Shown here: positions 36,990 through 48,204 of the stretch, one piece after another
Numbering within the stretch: the first letter of the stretch is position 1
How the letters are laid out: the number at the start of each line of letters is the position of its first letter
NCBI GenBank assembly: GCA_019916065.1
Contig: CM034241.1
Span: 12,561,223 to 12,625,222, forward strand
Direction: 5' to 3'
DNA length: 64,000 nucleotides
From: Vitellaria paradoxa
Taxonomy: Eukaryota; Streptophyta; Magnoliopsida; Ericales; Sapotaceae
The notes under the pieces: model-generated
Database searches by the model: none
What the model saw: the letters and a program-made list of their open reading frames with translations, nothing else
What the model was told of the DNA's origin: nothing
Made by a program: the position numbers and the translations under genes

Positions 36990-37700
36990 TCTGTTGGAAC
37001 CATACAGAATAGCTCACTTTCACGATTTTTTACAAACTTCATTTTTTATCCAAAAACTTTGAAATTTTCACAGAAATCTCATTAATATATCTAGTTTAAC
37101 ATATAAAAATTTCAGAAATTATATCAACTTTTATTTATACCTTTTATACCAAATATCTGACGGCTATCAGTACAGCAATGTAAACCAAATAGCCAAGTTT
37201 CAATATTTTTATAAAATAAAATATTACTCAAAAACTTATACAAAATTTACTGCAGAATCTCTAACATGTCTATTTTCATATATAAATTTTTAGAAATTAA
37301 TTTAATCTCTAGGTATCATTTTTATATCAAAAATCAAACTCCTGTCAGCACAGCAATTTAAAACAAACAGTCATCTTTCACGATTTTTGTAAAATCCATT
37401 TTAACTCAAAAAAATATGATATTTTTACTAGATGCTATTTTGGATATTTACTCCCATATAAAAAAATATCAAAAATTAATTCAACCTCTAAGTATGAATT
37501 TCATATAAAAATAGTGTGCTGATCCAGGTACAGAAATCCCAACCAATCAGTCAAGTTTGACTATTTTTAATAAATTAATTTAAATTCCAAAAATCATGAA
37601 ATTTTTACAGGTAACTCGTCTACATGTCTAATTTAACATATAAAATTTTCATAAATTAAATCGATCTCTAAGTATAATTTTTATGAGAAAACAATATACC
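36990..37700. repeat. Degenerate ~180-bp tandem repeats in the LTR
   Basis: About four diverged units contain CACGATTTTT/TTTGACTATTTT, an AAAAAC-TTxxAAATTTTxAC patch, CTAATTTAACATATAAAA, TCTCTAAGTAT and a CAGCACAGCAAT-like word in the same order. Confidence 0.6.
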
Positions 37701-37776
37701 CATTTCAGTGTAAAAGTTCCAGAATTTCACTTGCATAATCAAGAATCAATTCATAGAATAGGTTTTTCATCTCTTG

Positions 37777-37811
<35 letters not shown>

Positions 37812-38457
37812 GACATGATAAATAAAATTATATCAAATAAACACAATCCCACCTACCTCGAATTATATACGTCGATAAAATATATAAAACCCCAAATAAA
37901 ATACCAACTCAAGTTGGCCCTATGAGTAGTCTCCATCGAATTCGCTCCAAATTTTCTCTATGATCATGTTCGCATTTTCTTCCAACAGATAAATGGTAGG
38001 CACTACTCCCTTTATTTTATTATATATGTATATATTTTTTTCATACAGAAAGGAAGAAGATAGGAAAGAAAACAATGAAAAACAATGAAAACAATGCAAT
38101 TATGTAGATATAAGTTACAAACCCTCCTCTCTCCTACTAGGTGCATGCACCATCATAAAACCTCCATAATTTCCCCTATAACTCCCACCACCTGCCAACT
38201 CTTAGCCTCCCTCATTATAATTATTTTTCGGCCACCTCTTTCATCCAATGGGAAAACACAGCACAATATACATACATACATGTCACTGTTCACACACACA
38301 AATACAAATAAACAAAAAATTAATGTAAGCACACTTAATGCATATAACAAAAAAAAAATTAATTAATTAATTAATTAACACAAGATTAATATACATAAAA
38401 TATAAATGGTGGTCCAAAATATTATAATTTAAAAACCAAAAATTTCAGGTCTTTACA

Positions 38458-38476
38458 TCCTCCCCTCCTTAAAAAA
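38458..38476 (-). promoter_or_regulatory. Polypurine tract for plus-strand priming
   Basis: On the minus strand TTTTTTTAAGGAGGGGAGGA lies immediately before the LTR start (TGTAAAG), the expected place for the PPT. Confidence 0.8.
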
Positions 38477-38531
38477 ATTTTCGTTCTCGAAAATTAAAAC
38501 AGTAGAAGGAGTAACAAGATCACGAAAACAA

Positions 38532-40766
38532 CTAGGGATAACGATGCCTCATATCTTGCTCACTCTCCCAAGTCGACTCCTCTATTCCATGATGCTTCCA
38601 CAGTACCTTAACCGATGGTATTGTCTTTCTTCGAAGAACCTGCTCACGAGAGTCCACAATTCTTATAGGTTTTATCTCGTAGGAAACATCGGAATCTATC
38701 TCAAGCTCTCCCCAATCCAAAACATGTGACGGGTCAGGGATGTACTTCCTCAACATGGACACATGAAACACTGAATGCACTCAAGACAACCTCGGTGGCA
38801 AAGCCAAACGGTACGCCACCTCGCCAACCCGAGCCAACACCTCGAATGGCCCAATGAACCTCGGCGACAACTTGCCCTTACGGCCAAACCGGAACTGTCC
38901 CTTACGTGGTGAGACCTTTAGAAATACATGGTCTCCCACCTCAAACTCTAATGGCCTCCGCCTCCAGTCAGCATAGCTCTTCTGGCGACTTCGCGCCGTC
39001 TCAAGCCTCTGCCTAATGATTTTGATCTTTTCTGTTGTCTCTCGAACCATCTCAGGTCCCAACAAAGTTCTTTCCCCAACCTCTGCCCAGCAGATAGGGG
39101 ATCTGCATGGCCTGCCATACAATACCTCGTAAGGTGCCATCTCAATACTGGACTGATAGCTGTTATTGTATGCAAACTCTACCAATGGAAGGTGCGTTTC
39201 CCAGCTACCCTGAAAATCCAGTACGCATGCCTGAAGCATATCCTCCAAGATTTGAATGGTACGTTCAGGCTGCCCATCTGTTTGAGGATGATAGGCGGTA
39301 CTAAACATCAACTCTGTACCCATGGCTTGCTGGAGACTTTGCCAGAAATGAGATGCAAATCTGGGATCCCGATCTGATACGATTGACACCGGAGCCCCAT
39401 GTAGCCTCACAATCTCCCTAATGTACAACTGAGCCAAACTATCCATTGATTCAGTCAAACGAATCGGTAAAAAGTGTGCTGACTTTGTTAATCTATCCAC
39501 TACCACCCAAATCGTATCATGCTTCTTGGGAGACTTAGGCAAACTAGTAACGAAGTCAATTGTGATATTTTCCCATTTCCATTCTGAAATTGGCAATGGC
39601 TGAAGCAATTTTGCTGGTCTCTGATGCTCTGCTTTCACTTACTGACAAGTTAAACACTTGCTCACAAACTCAGCTACATCTCTTTTCATCCCAGCCCAAA
39701 AGAACTATCGGCGGAGATCTTGGTACATCTTTGTCCCTCCAGGATGTACTGTAAATTTGGAGTGGTGAAACTCCCTCAATACTGCATCTCGAACTGAGAT
39801 TGGCACAAATAGTCTTCCCTGAAATCTCAATCCTCCATCTGACCCTGTCGTCTAACCAGGTATGACCTCATCACTACTCATCCGTACTCGGTATTCATTA
39901 GCCTCAGTATCAGTACCTTGGGCCTTCACAACTCTACTTAGTAAGGTAGGCTGAATCACCGTAGAACATAACACTACTTGGTTCTCCATCTCCTGATAGT
40001 CAAGCTCAAACTCACTCAAACTATCCATCATCTTCCACTCCCGCATTACCATACTAGCTAATGTGGCATGGGTCTTCCGGCTTAAGGCATCAGCAACCAC
40101 ATTGGCCTTGCCCGGATGGTAATGTAGTTCAAAATTGAAGTTTTCCATGTAATCGACCCATCTCCTTTGCCTCAGATTCAGATCATTTTGAGTAAATATG
40201 TACTTCAAACTCTTGTGGTCAGAGAAAACTTCAAATTTCTCCCCATAGAGATAGTGCCTCCAGCTCTTGAGTGCAAAGATAACTGCTGCCAACTCAAGAT
40301 CGTGCACCGGGTAATTCTTCTCATGAGTCTTTAGCTACCGAGACCCGTAAGCTACTACCTTACCTTCTTGCATTAAAACACAGCCTAAACCTTCTTTGGA
40401 AGCGTCATAATAAACTGCATACCCCAAACCCCTTTCTGGAATTACAAGTACTGGAGCAGAAGTCAATATTTTCTTTAATTCTTGGAATGAATGCTCACAA
40501 GCTTCATCCCACACAAATTTGACCCCCTTTCGAGTCAATCTCGTTATCGGCCCAGCTAGTCGTGGAAAATCTAACACAAACCTCCGATAGTATCCTGCCA
40601 ACCCCAGGAAGCTACGGATTTCGAACACAGTTGTTGGCCTTGGCCGGTCTATAACTGCGTTAATCTTTGAAGAGTCTACCGCAACACCCTCAGTAGATAC
40701 CACATGTCCGAGAAATTTCACCTCTCGAAGCCAGAATTCACACTTACTGAGCTTGGCATACAGCTT
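38532..40766 (-). pseudogene. Ty3/gypsy pol, 3' part: late RT, RNase H, integrase, chromodomain
   Basis: Reading the minus strand from 40766: [13 protein letters not shown] and KFLGHVVS (end of RT); YYDASKEG and [11 protein letters not shown] (RNase H); HHSKFTVHPGG...CLTC (integrase zinc finger); DFVTSLP, SDRDPRF and PERTIQ (integrase core, D-D-E); YEVLYGRPCRSP; and a chromodomain-like tail VKVLWKHHGIEESTWE ending at 38532. In-frame stops occur at 40335-40337 (TAG), near 39852 (TAG), near 39703 (TAG), near 39639 (TAA) and near 38781 (TGA). Each fits a Gln or Arg codon changed by C to T. The N-terminal half of RT is missing here and lies on the plus strand to the right. The protein is non-functional. 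Confidence 0.88.
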
Positions 40767-40767
40767 G

Positions 40768-40782
40768 GTATCAGAGCCTAAG
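40768..40782 (+). promoter_or_regulatory. Primer binding site (initiator-Met tRNA)
   Basis: TGGTATCAGAGC is the classic plant LTR-retrotransposon PBS. Normally the 5' LTR ends just before it; here the inverted pol fragment does (…GCATACAGC on the left). This marks the head-to-head junction, with three or four bases that fit both sides. Confidence 0.85.
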
Positions 40783-40927
40783 TTTAGGAATACCTAGGGA
40801 TAGTGGGAATTTCTTTTCTTTTTATGATTTTGGGTTTATGTGTTATGAAATGTGTTATGCTCAATTTAATTTTTTCGGGCCTTAAAATTTCAAACTCTAA
40901 ATTTTGTTTTTCCCTGCTTCTAGCTCG

Positions 40928-43503
40928 ATGGCACCGAGAGTTGCGCCAATTGCTAGGGGTAGAGGACGTGGGCGACCTAGGGGTCGCAAGGTTCAAGCCG
41001 GTCGCGACCGTGGAGTTTAGGCTGGTTTAGGCCATGGTGCCCCAGTTAAGGGGGTACATCCAGAGTTGACCCGTGAGTAGGGGTCTAATGCTGGTGCAGG
41101 GTTTGAGATTCCGCCAGGTGTGGCTCCAATGCCACAACAGGAGGAAGTGCAATCTGGACAGCCTTCGGTTCAGATACCAGGGGCATTTGATCCTACCACT
41201 TTTATGCATCAGGTGGTAGCAGCCATGGCAATGCCAGCATAAAGTGGAGCACGAGTGGGACCTCCACTAGCTTCTAGTCAGTCAGCGGGTTCTTTGGAGC
41301 GTTTCAGGAGAATGAAGCCTCCTAACTACGACGGAGCGCTAGACTCCGATGTTGCAGAGGGTTTTCTTAGCCAATGCGAGAAAATTCTCAAGGCTCTTCA
41401 GATCATAGATATTCAGACGAGGGTTTCACTCATCACTTTTCAGTTCACTGGTGATGCTGCTATGTGGTGGAGCTCTGTAGAAGGTTCACACGATGTGGCA
41501 GCTTTGACTTGGGAGAGATTCAAGGAGCTATTTCGTGAGCACTTTCTCCCTATTGCTCTCAGGGATGCCAAGAGGGACGAGTTTATTACCTTGACTCAGG
41601 GAAACATGACAGTGTTGGAGTATGAGCGCCGGTTTGCTTCTCTCTCCACTTATGCTCCAGAACTGGTGTCCACAGAGAGATACAGGTGCAGACGGTTTGA
41701 GAGGGGTCTACGAGTAGGCATCAGGAGCAGAGTTGTCCCACTGGGGTTAGATGATTACAAGATCTTGACTGGTCGGGCTATGACCATTGAGAAGGACCTG
41801 AATGATGTCAGGATGATGAATGAAAACAAACCAAGTAAGAGTATTGCTCCTCAATCCGCTAGCGGGCACAAGAAAAGGAACAGGGAGGGACCCAGTGAGT
41901 CGCAGCCACAACGTTTCCAGCAAAGGAGCATTGCTCCTACTCAGATAGCTAGCAGGGTGCAGTCTCAAGGGTCGATTGTGTGCCATATATGTAATCAACC
42001 AGGGCATAAGAAGTATCACTGCCCACTAAGGAGTGCACCGGCCAGAACTGAGCAGCGATTTGAGTCACAATTTGAGCAAAAGTCAGGATTACTGACGTGT
42101 TACTCTTGTGGGCAACAGGGCCATATCTCTAAAAACTGCCCTCAGGGTAATAGTGCAGCAAGATTCCAACATCCGGCACAGTCAGTTCAAAGTAACAGGC
42201 CGGCAGCATCACGGCCTTTCCAGAATCAGTTCCGGCAAGAACCACAGGTTACTGCCCAAAGTTTTCAGATGATAGCTCAAGGTGGTCCGCAGCAGGGGCA
42301 GAGAGGCGGAAGGCCACCCGCAGCTCCCACTCAGGGGAGGGTATTTGCCATAGCACCGACTGATGGACCTGCTGAGCCCATTATGACTAGAGGTACATTT
42401 ACAGTTTTCTCTTCACAAGTTACTGTCTTGGTAGATACGGGAGCTTCACATTTATTCATATCTGAGAATTGTGTGTCTGCACTTAAATTATCTGTTGGAT
42501 ACTTGTCACCACCTTTACATGTTGAAACCCTAATCGGGGGATACTCTCAGTTGGATAGAGTTTGTCGGGGTTGTGTGATAGCAGCAAGGATGGAGATCTC
42601 AGCGAATTATTATCAATTCTCGCATGATTTTATTGTGCTAAAAATGGACTGTTTTGATGTGATACTCGGGATGGATTGGTTGATTGCCTACCGAGCATTT
42701 ATTGATTGTTCTAAGAGACGTGTGACCTTGCACACTCCTGAGGGGGGAGTGATAAAGTTTACATGAGATCGCTATAGTCTTCGGACTTTGCCTTCTCTAG
42801 ATGGGCAATGACGAGTGGACCTTTGTAGTTTGTTTACCTGTTTAATAGTGGAAGATGGGGAGCAGCGTGGGGCTGATATGCCATGTGTAGTTTGTGAGTT
42901 TCCAGAGGTATTCCCGGAAGACTTGTTTGTGTTACCGCCAGAAAGAGAAGTGGAGTTTACAATTGATTTGGTTCCAGGGACCGAGCCAATATCTATTGCG
43001 CCTTATCAGTTAACACCCGCAGAACTAGCCGAGTTGAAGACCCAGATTGAGGATCTAACCTCAAAAGGATTTATCCGACCTAGCACATCTCCGTGGGGTG
43101 CACAGTACTATTTGCAGCAAAGAAAGATGGTACTCTCAGGATGTGCATTGATTATAGAAGACTGAACAGAGTCACCATTAAGAATTGGTATCCCTTACCG
43201 AGGATTGATGACCTATTTGATCAGCTGAAGGGGTCGGTGTTCTTTTCGAAGATCGATCTAAGGTCGGGTTATCACCAGTTAAGGGTGCGAGTAGAGGATA
43301 TCCCCAAAACAGCATTTAGGACTCGATACGACCATTACGAGTTCTTTGTTATGCCATTTGGGTTGACAAATGCTCCAGCAGTGTTCATAGATCTGATGAA
43401 TCGGATATTTAGTAAATATTTGGATCAGTTTGTGGTTGTCTTCATTGATGACATATTAGTCTACTCACAATCAGAAGAAGAGCATGAGAGGCATTTGCGG
43501 ATT
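40928..43503 (+). pseudogene. Ty3/gypsy gag-protease-early RT
   Basis: ATG at 40928 opens an Arg/Gly-rich start (ARGRGRGRPRGR). The Retrotrans_gag domain follows (WWSSVEGSHDV; EYERRFASLSTYAP). Two zinc knuckles follow at 41981-42022 (CHICNQPGHKKYHC) and 42098-42139 (CYSCGQQGHISKNC), both CX2CX4HX4C. The aspartic protease has VDTGAS near 42,431 and LGMDWL near 42,668. The RT runs from FPEDLFVLPPEREVEF to FIDDILVYS (43441-43467) and stops at about 43503, where LTR sequence takes over. Breaks: TAG 41018-41020, TAG 41078-41080, TAA 41240-41242, TGA 42764-42766, TGA 42809-42811, and a one-base deletion near 43,100. The 503-codon frame 41255-42766 is the longest in the window. Confidence 0.9.
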
Positions 43504-44245
43504 GTGATGAGTACATTTGGGACTGCGGGACCAATTGTACCCCATGACTGAGATCTGGGGATGTGATGAGTACATCTAGGACTGCGGGACTAGTTGTACC
43601 CCACGGCTTAGGCCTGGGAATTTATTTTGGGTTTAGTTCTGAGGCCACAGACTAAACTTGCAGAGTACCTGACCCATAGTATGATATTGGTGTATGGTGA
43701 TATGAATGAAGTGATATGATTTATTTTTAGCATGAGACTGCGAGATCATGGCTAAGTGACTTTATAATTTGAATGAAATGATTAAATATGGCTATTTTGA
43801 AAATCTTAAGATTTTTAACTTCTTTTCTTATTAATTAGTGTTTAAAGCATTGCATGATTAAGAAATTGTATTTTATGAACACTCTCTGAGCACACGTGGA
43901 ATTTAGTGCTCACCACCTACTACAGTTGGTAATGCAGGGGTTGATGCTCGTGATGGACCAGTGGGTTAGCTAGCCATATTGGGTTGTGATAGCTGGATGA
44001 TTTGTTTTATCTTGCATTCCAAAATTTACATTATAATGTAATGGAGTTTTGACTTGGGCCCATATCTGTGGCATGGTTTTGTAAGCCCATTTTGAGGGCA
44101 TCTTAAAGTTATTTTGAGTATTCAAGAAATTGAATAATATTTACTTTAATTAGCTTCCGCTCTGATATGGTACATTTTTCATGGTTTGATATTTATTTTT
44201 GGGTTTTGTTCCCACGTGCCCGATTGTGGATTTCAGGGCGTGACA
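43504..44245 (+). repeat. Partial LTR (last 742 bp), plus orientation
   Basis: This is the reverse complement of 35553-36294, with about a dozen differences in the first 390 bases compared by eye (roughly 3%). It joins RT at GTGATGAGTACAT, where pol (ATTGTG) and LTR (ATGTGATG) share a few bases. It ends GGGCGTGACA, followed by the ATGGT duplication. Confidence 0.88.
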
Positions 44246-44250
44246 ATGGT

Positions 44251-45840
44251 GCTTATCAAAAAATAGTTAGAGAGAGAGAGAGACCAAAATACATGTAGGA
44301 ACTATTAGGGCCAAAAGTTTTGAAAAAAATTAAAACCTGTGGATTATCATAATTTTTTCGATTCGAACTTTTTGTCTAAAGTTTCAACTATATAAAAAAA
44401 ACTTAATACTAATTTTATTCAGAGTACTGTAGACATGGGTTATTACTAGTATAATAATATGGGTGAACCTATTTGCACTTCATAAATAGTCTCTTATACT
44501 TCATTTTACTTTTTTTATTAAGTAAAATTACAAAATTATTCTTTTTTAACTAACCATTCTTATGTTTAATTTGAAATGACATAATTACTTTTCATAAAAA
44601 AAATTACAAATTTGAATAAACACCCTTAGGCATACAATAGAATAAAAAAACTTATTTTTAAAAATTAAAATAATTTTTATTTATATATTTAATAATCATA
44701 TAAAAATAAAATTTAGTTTATTTTATTTCATAATTTCATCAAATAAAAATTAATTTTCTTTCATTTATTTTGTTTACAAACTTTTATTATTTCTTTTAAT
44801 CATTTAGTAAGATTCTATATCATCTTTTTAATTCTCATAATCTAGTATTACAGTTTAAAAATAATGTAATGAAATAAAATGTAAGTGTGATAAATGCTAA
44901 AATAAATAATTTATGAAAGATTTGTAAAAATATCTAAATAAATATCAATATGATTAAAAAAAATAACAAATTTATAAATAAATTGAAATAAAATAAATTA
45001 TTTTCTTATTTGATTAAGCTATAAAATAAAATAAATTTTATTTTTATATGACTGTTAAAACTATAATAAAAATAAAATTTATTTTAGCGTTTCAAAATAT
45101 ATATATATATATATATATATTTTGCATAAAACATACAAACTTGAAATAAGATATTATAATTATGTTTTGAGTTGAGTTTTTGTACAAAAACATTTATGTC
45201 ATTATAAGTGTGTAAAACATATATGAAAAAAAAGATGTACAATTGTGTAATTTTAATTAATGCAAAAGAAAAATAGAGTACAAGAGGTTATTTGTGGAAT
45301 ATAAATAGACTCACCCTAATAATATAGTGTGTCTAATTTGTTTATTAGTGAAAATCAGTTGTATGCCTCTTTCACTAACTTTTTTATATTATATATTTTT
45401 GATAATTAAAAATTATTATCATTATAAATTTGTATATTTAGTTATGATTTATTAATCTATTAAATACAATGTGATACTGAATTTATGTCTTTATTATATT
45501 AATTTATTTTTTATAAAAAATTCTATTATTATTACATTATTGATATGTGTGTATATATATATATATATATTAAGCTTCGTTTGGAGTTCTGGGCCATTTG
45601 GAGCTCTATCTTTTACCAAAAATCTCTACAAATCTCTAAAAATCTTTACAAATCTCTAAAAATTTTTACAAAATTTTATCCAACTACGTAAATATCTATA
45701 AAATTTCTATAAATTTCTAGAATCTCTACAAATCCCAAATCCTAATAAATATTTTTGAATCTCAATAAATCACTTAAATCTTTAAAAAGTAGCATAAAAA
45801 ATTCTCGTAAGATTCTGTTTAAGCAAATTTTCGCTGCTCA
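44251..45840. other. AT-rich intergenic DNA
   Basis: GA run near 44,268-44,282, TA runs near 45,100-45,120 and 45,553-45,570. From about 45,574 there is TTCGTTTGGAGTTC-type sequence followed by AAATCTCTAC repeats, perhaps a short TIR element interrupted by the following LTR. No gene. Confidence 0.45.
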
Positions 45841-47072
45841 TGTTGACACCCTAATTCTATCCCATAATTTAATATTTACAATTTTAATGCTTTTAGTTAA
45901 ATGGTACTTTACTGATTAGGTTTTTTTCATCGTAAGATATGTCAAGAATTCGACTCAAAGTGAACAATTAGCAAAATGTTAGTTGTACCCCTAGAGTTAT
46001 GGAGAAGCCAAGCTAAAGACCCAAATTGAGGAAGAAGGCCATCAGAATACATAGACATATCAACGACATCAAACAAACAACTCCAACATCAAACAATTCA
46101 GTTCAAAAGTCCAGAATAGCCTCTACCGACGCACCCGAAGGATGATATCGATCGGAATATCCAAATCAAATCAAAAAGGTATAAAAACGTATGCATATTC
46201 CCAAAACATGTCAAAGAACACAGAGGCAGGCTCAGAGTAGCCAAAATGCCACTACAGAGGCCATTCGGGCTCCATTGACTTAAAATAACTCCAATCGACA
46301 AGGGGGAAGCTACTAGCGCCCCAACCATAATTTGAGCATCCAAACGAAGTCAAAATACCCTCAAATTGCACACAAATGTCAAGGGTATGTTCCTAAGGTA
46401 ATGGCACAGTTAGGTTTAGCCAAGTTAAACCTTAAGGGGTCCCTCCGCCGATTTGTTTGCAAAATTTGCTAATTTTTTGTAAATTCATAAAAGTATCCTA
46501 GAGTCCTACCGATGGCATTTTTGGATTTCTCATACCCCAAAATGGTAGAAGGAGTCAATCTAGTTGCCTCCAAGAGTTAAGCCAAAGGATTGTCTGACCT
46601 TGCATCCATTTCAGCCCTTTCAGAGCAGCAGTTTTCAAATAGATATAACTCAATCTTGGAAAATCCAAATTGAGTCTAGTTTTAACGTAATTGGTCTAAA
46701 TCACTCCAAAAAGTGCTTAGGAGGTCTTAGAAGCTCCCAAAAATTACGCCAGAGGTCATAGAATTGCCCAAACATTTGTAGGTGAAACCTGAACTTCGCA
46801 AACCCTGGCCCAGGCCAAATGGCCCCCAACGCCAATGTGGCAAGATGTTTTTCCTACCCTGATAAACTTGTACGCTCATTCTATTTTGTGAATATATTCA
46901 CTTGTGGTGTTGTGTAAACTTGTTTGACTGTCCTGTTTAGCAAAAAAGTTGCAAAACAAGCTTGGCAAAGATGATTGCATGCTCTATCATGCAAACTTGT
47001 TTGCCTAACAAAACGAGCAATGTTTTTTTCTCATTGGATTATGCAAAACATTTGATCGGGACCAAAAATTCT

Positions 47073-47083
47073 ATAAATAGGAG
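47073..47083 (+). promoter_or_regulatory. TATA box of the long LTR
   Basis: CTATAAATAGG, followed by a pyrimidine-rich CCCTTCTCCTTTCC leader. This would be the LTR core promoter driving plus-strand transcription. Confidence 0.6.
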
Positions 47084-47394
47084 GGCCTCCCCTTCTCCTT
47101 TCCATCATCCCCACATGCTTCCATTTGTTCTCATTCCCTAAAGGTGGCCACTAATTTTTGGAAGAATTCCAGTCTTTTTCTCTCTAGAGTTTCACTTTTT
47201 GTATAATTTTCTTTCTTTAGAAACTTTTTATTTTATCATTCAATTCAATTTGTTTACATAATTAGAATAAAATAATTGTATTTGTGTAAATATATTTCTT
47301 TGTCAATGAAAGGTATTCAGATCCTAATTCAGGACTAGGTTGTACTTAATGTATAATATTGACTGGATTTACCCGAGATAATTTTGTAAAATTC

Positions 47395-47800
47395 TAGACA
47401 TCATACAAATAACATATCCATATCATATGACCATGCCATAACATCCCTCAATTATGCTATACCATGTCATAATATCATGACTGTCATGCCATATCATCAT
47501 AATACTATGCTAAACCATGCTACATATCGTATTTGCCATGCCATGTCATCCTTATTACGCTATACCATATCATTGTCATCCCACACCATGCTTACATGCC
47601 ATATTGCCATACTATGCCATATTATACCATGCCATGACCATGTTATGCCATGTTACCACACTCATTCACCATCCCACATCATAGTATAACATATTAGAAC
47701 ATCATTCACCATGCTAGCACATGTTTTGACATGTCATGCACCATGTTTTGACATATCGGCATATGCCTTAACATAGTAAAACACATCTAGACATGCAAAC
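47395..47800 (+). repeat. CATGCCAT/ATACCATG low-complexity array
   Basis: CCAT, CATG and ATAT words alternate for about 400 bases (CCATGCCAT, CATATCAT, CACCATG) without an exact period. The 70-codon frame inside it is an effect of the repeat. Confidence 0.75.
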
Positions 47801-48204
47801 ACACACCCACTAGGATTAACACAGATTTAAAAATCAAATACTTATCAATGCAGAGCATTCACTTGAGTTAGCGAGGCTCCAGAAATTAGGAGTGATTTAG
47901 GATTGGCTAAGCTGATGGTTTCTAAGTCATGACTTTCTTAAATATACTTGATATGCATCCTTGAAGTATCATCCATGTTAGAATTCAAACTATCATCACA
48001 TTTAACATGTCCATAGCATACTTGATCATGTTAATTGCATCACTCATATCACATTAGACTCCTAGGCTCTTCATATAGACTAGATTATCATCACCAGGAA
48101 TTGAGCTCTAGATCTGAGCTGAGTTCTTTCTCAAATGATAGATGCTCACTCACCTATGCTAAGCGTATCCTTAGGACTTAAGCTCCTCATCAAAGGAAAG
48201 CTTT

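Larger units (their letters stand above)
35553..38457 (-). repeat. Full LTR (2.9 kb), minus orientation
   Basis: In minus sense it begins TGTAAAGACCTGAAATTT directly after the polypurine tract and ends GGGGCGTGACA at 35553, giving 2905 bp with TG...CA ends. It contains two internal tandem arrays (36190-36350 and 36990-37700), a CA/TA microsatellite (37,780-37,812) and no protein. Transcription from this LTR would run outward into the left flank. Confidence 0.85.
35548..44250. mobile_element. Chimeric, internally inverted Ty3/gypsy (Tekay/Del) retrotransposon with perfect TSD
   Basis: The unit 35553-44245 is bounded by ATGGT on both sides (35548-35552, 44246-44250). Left half, minus strand: U5 end of an LTR (35553) through LTR, PPT, chromodomain/integrase, RNase H and late RT, to about 40766. 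Right half, plus strand: PBS (40768), gag, protease and early RT to 43503, then the last 742 bp of an LTR, ending at 44245. Both outer termini are U5 ends: TGTCACGCCC at the left and its reverse complement GGGCGTGACA at the right. No LTR precedes gag. The flanking duplication shows this arrangement behaved as one insertion. The lineage call rests on the CCHC gag, a chromodomain-like integrase tail and a 2.9-kb LTR. Confidence 0.88.

Noticed and set aside
45574..45840. MITE starting at TTCGTTTGGAGTTC
   Set aside because: No matching right end or target duplication could be found; the following LTR-like region may interrupt it.
47477..47689. 70-codon frame rich in His, Met and Cys
   Set aside because: It is a translation of the CATGCCAT-rich low-complexity array.
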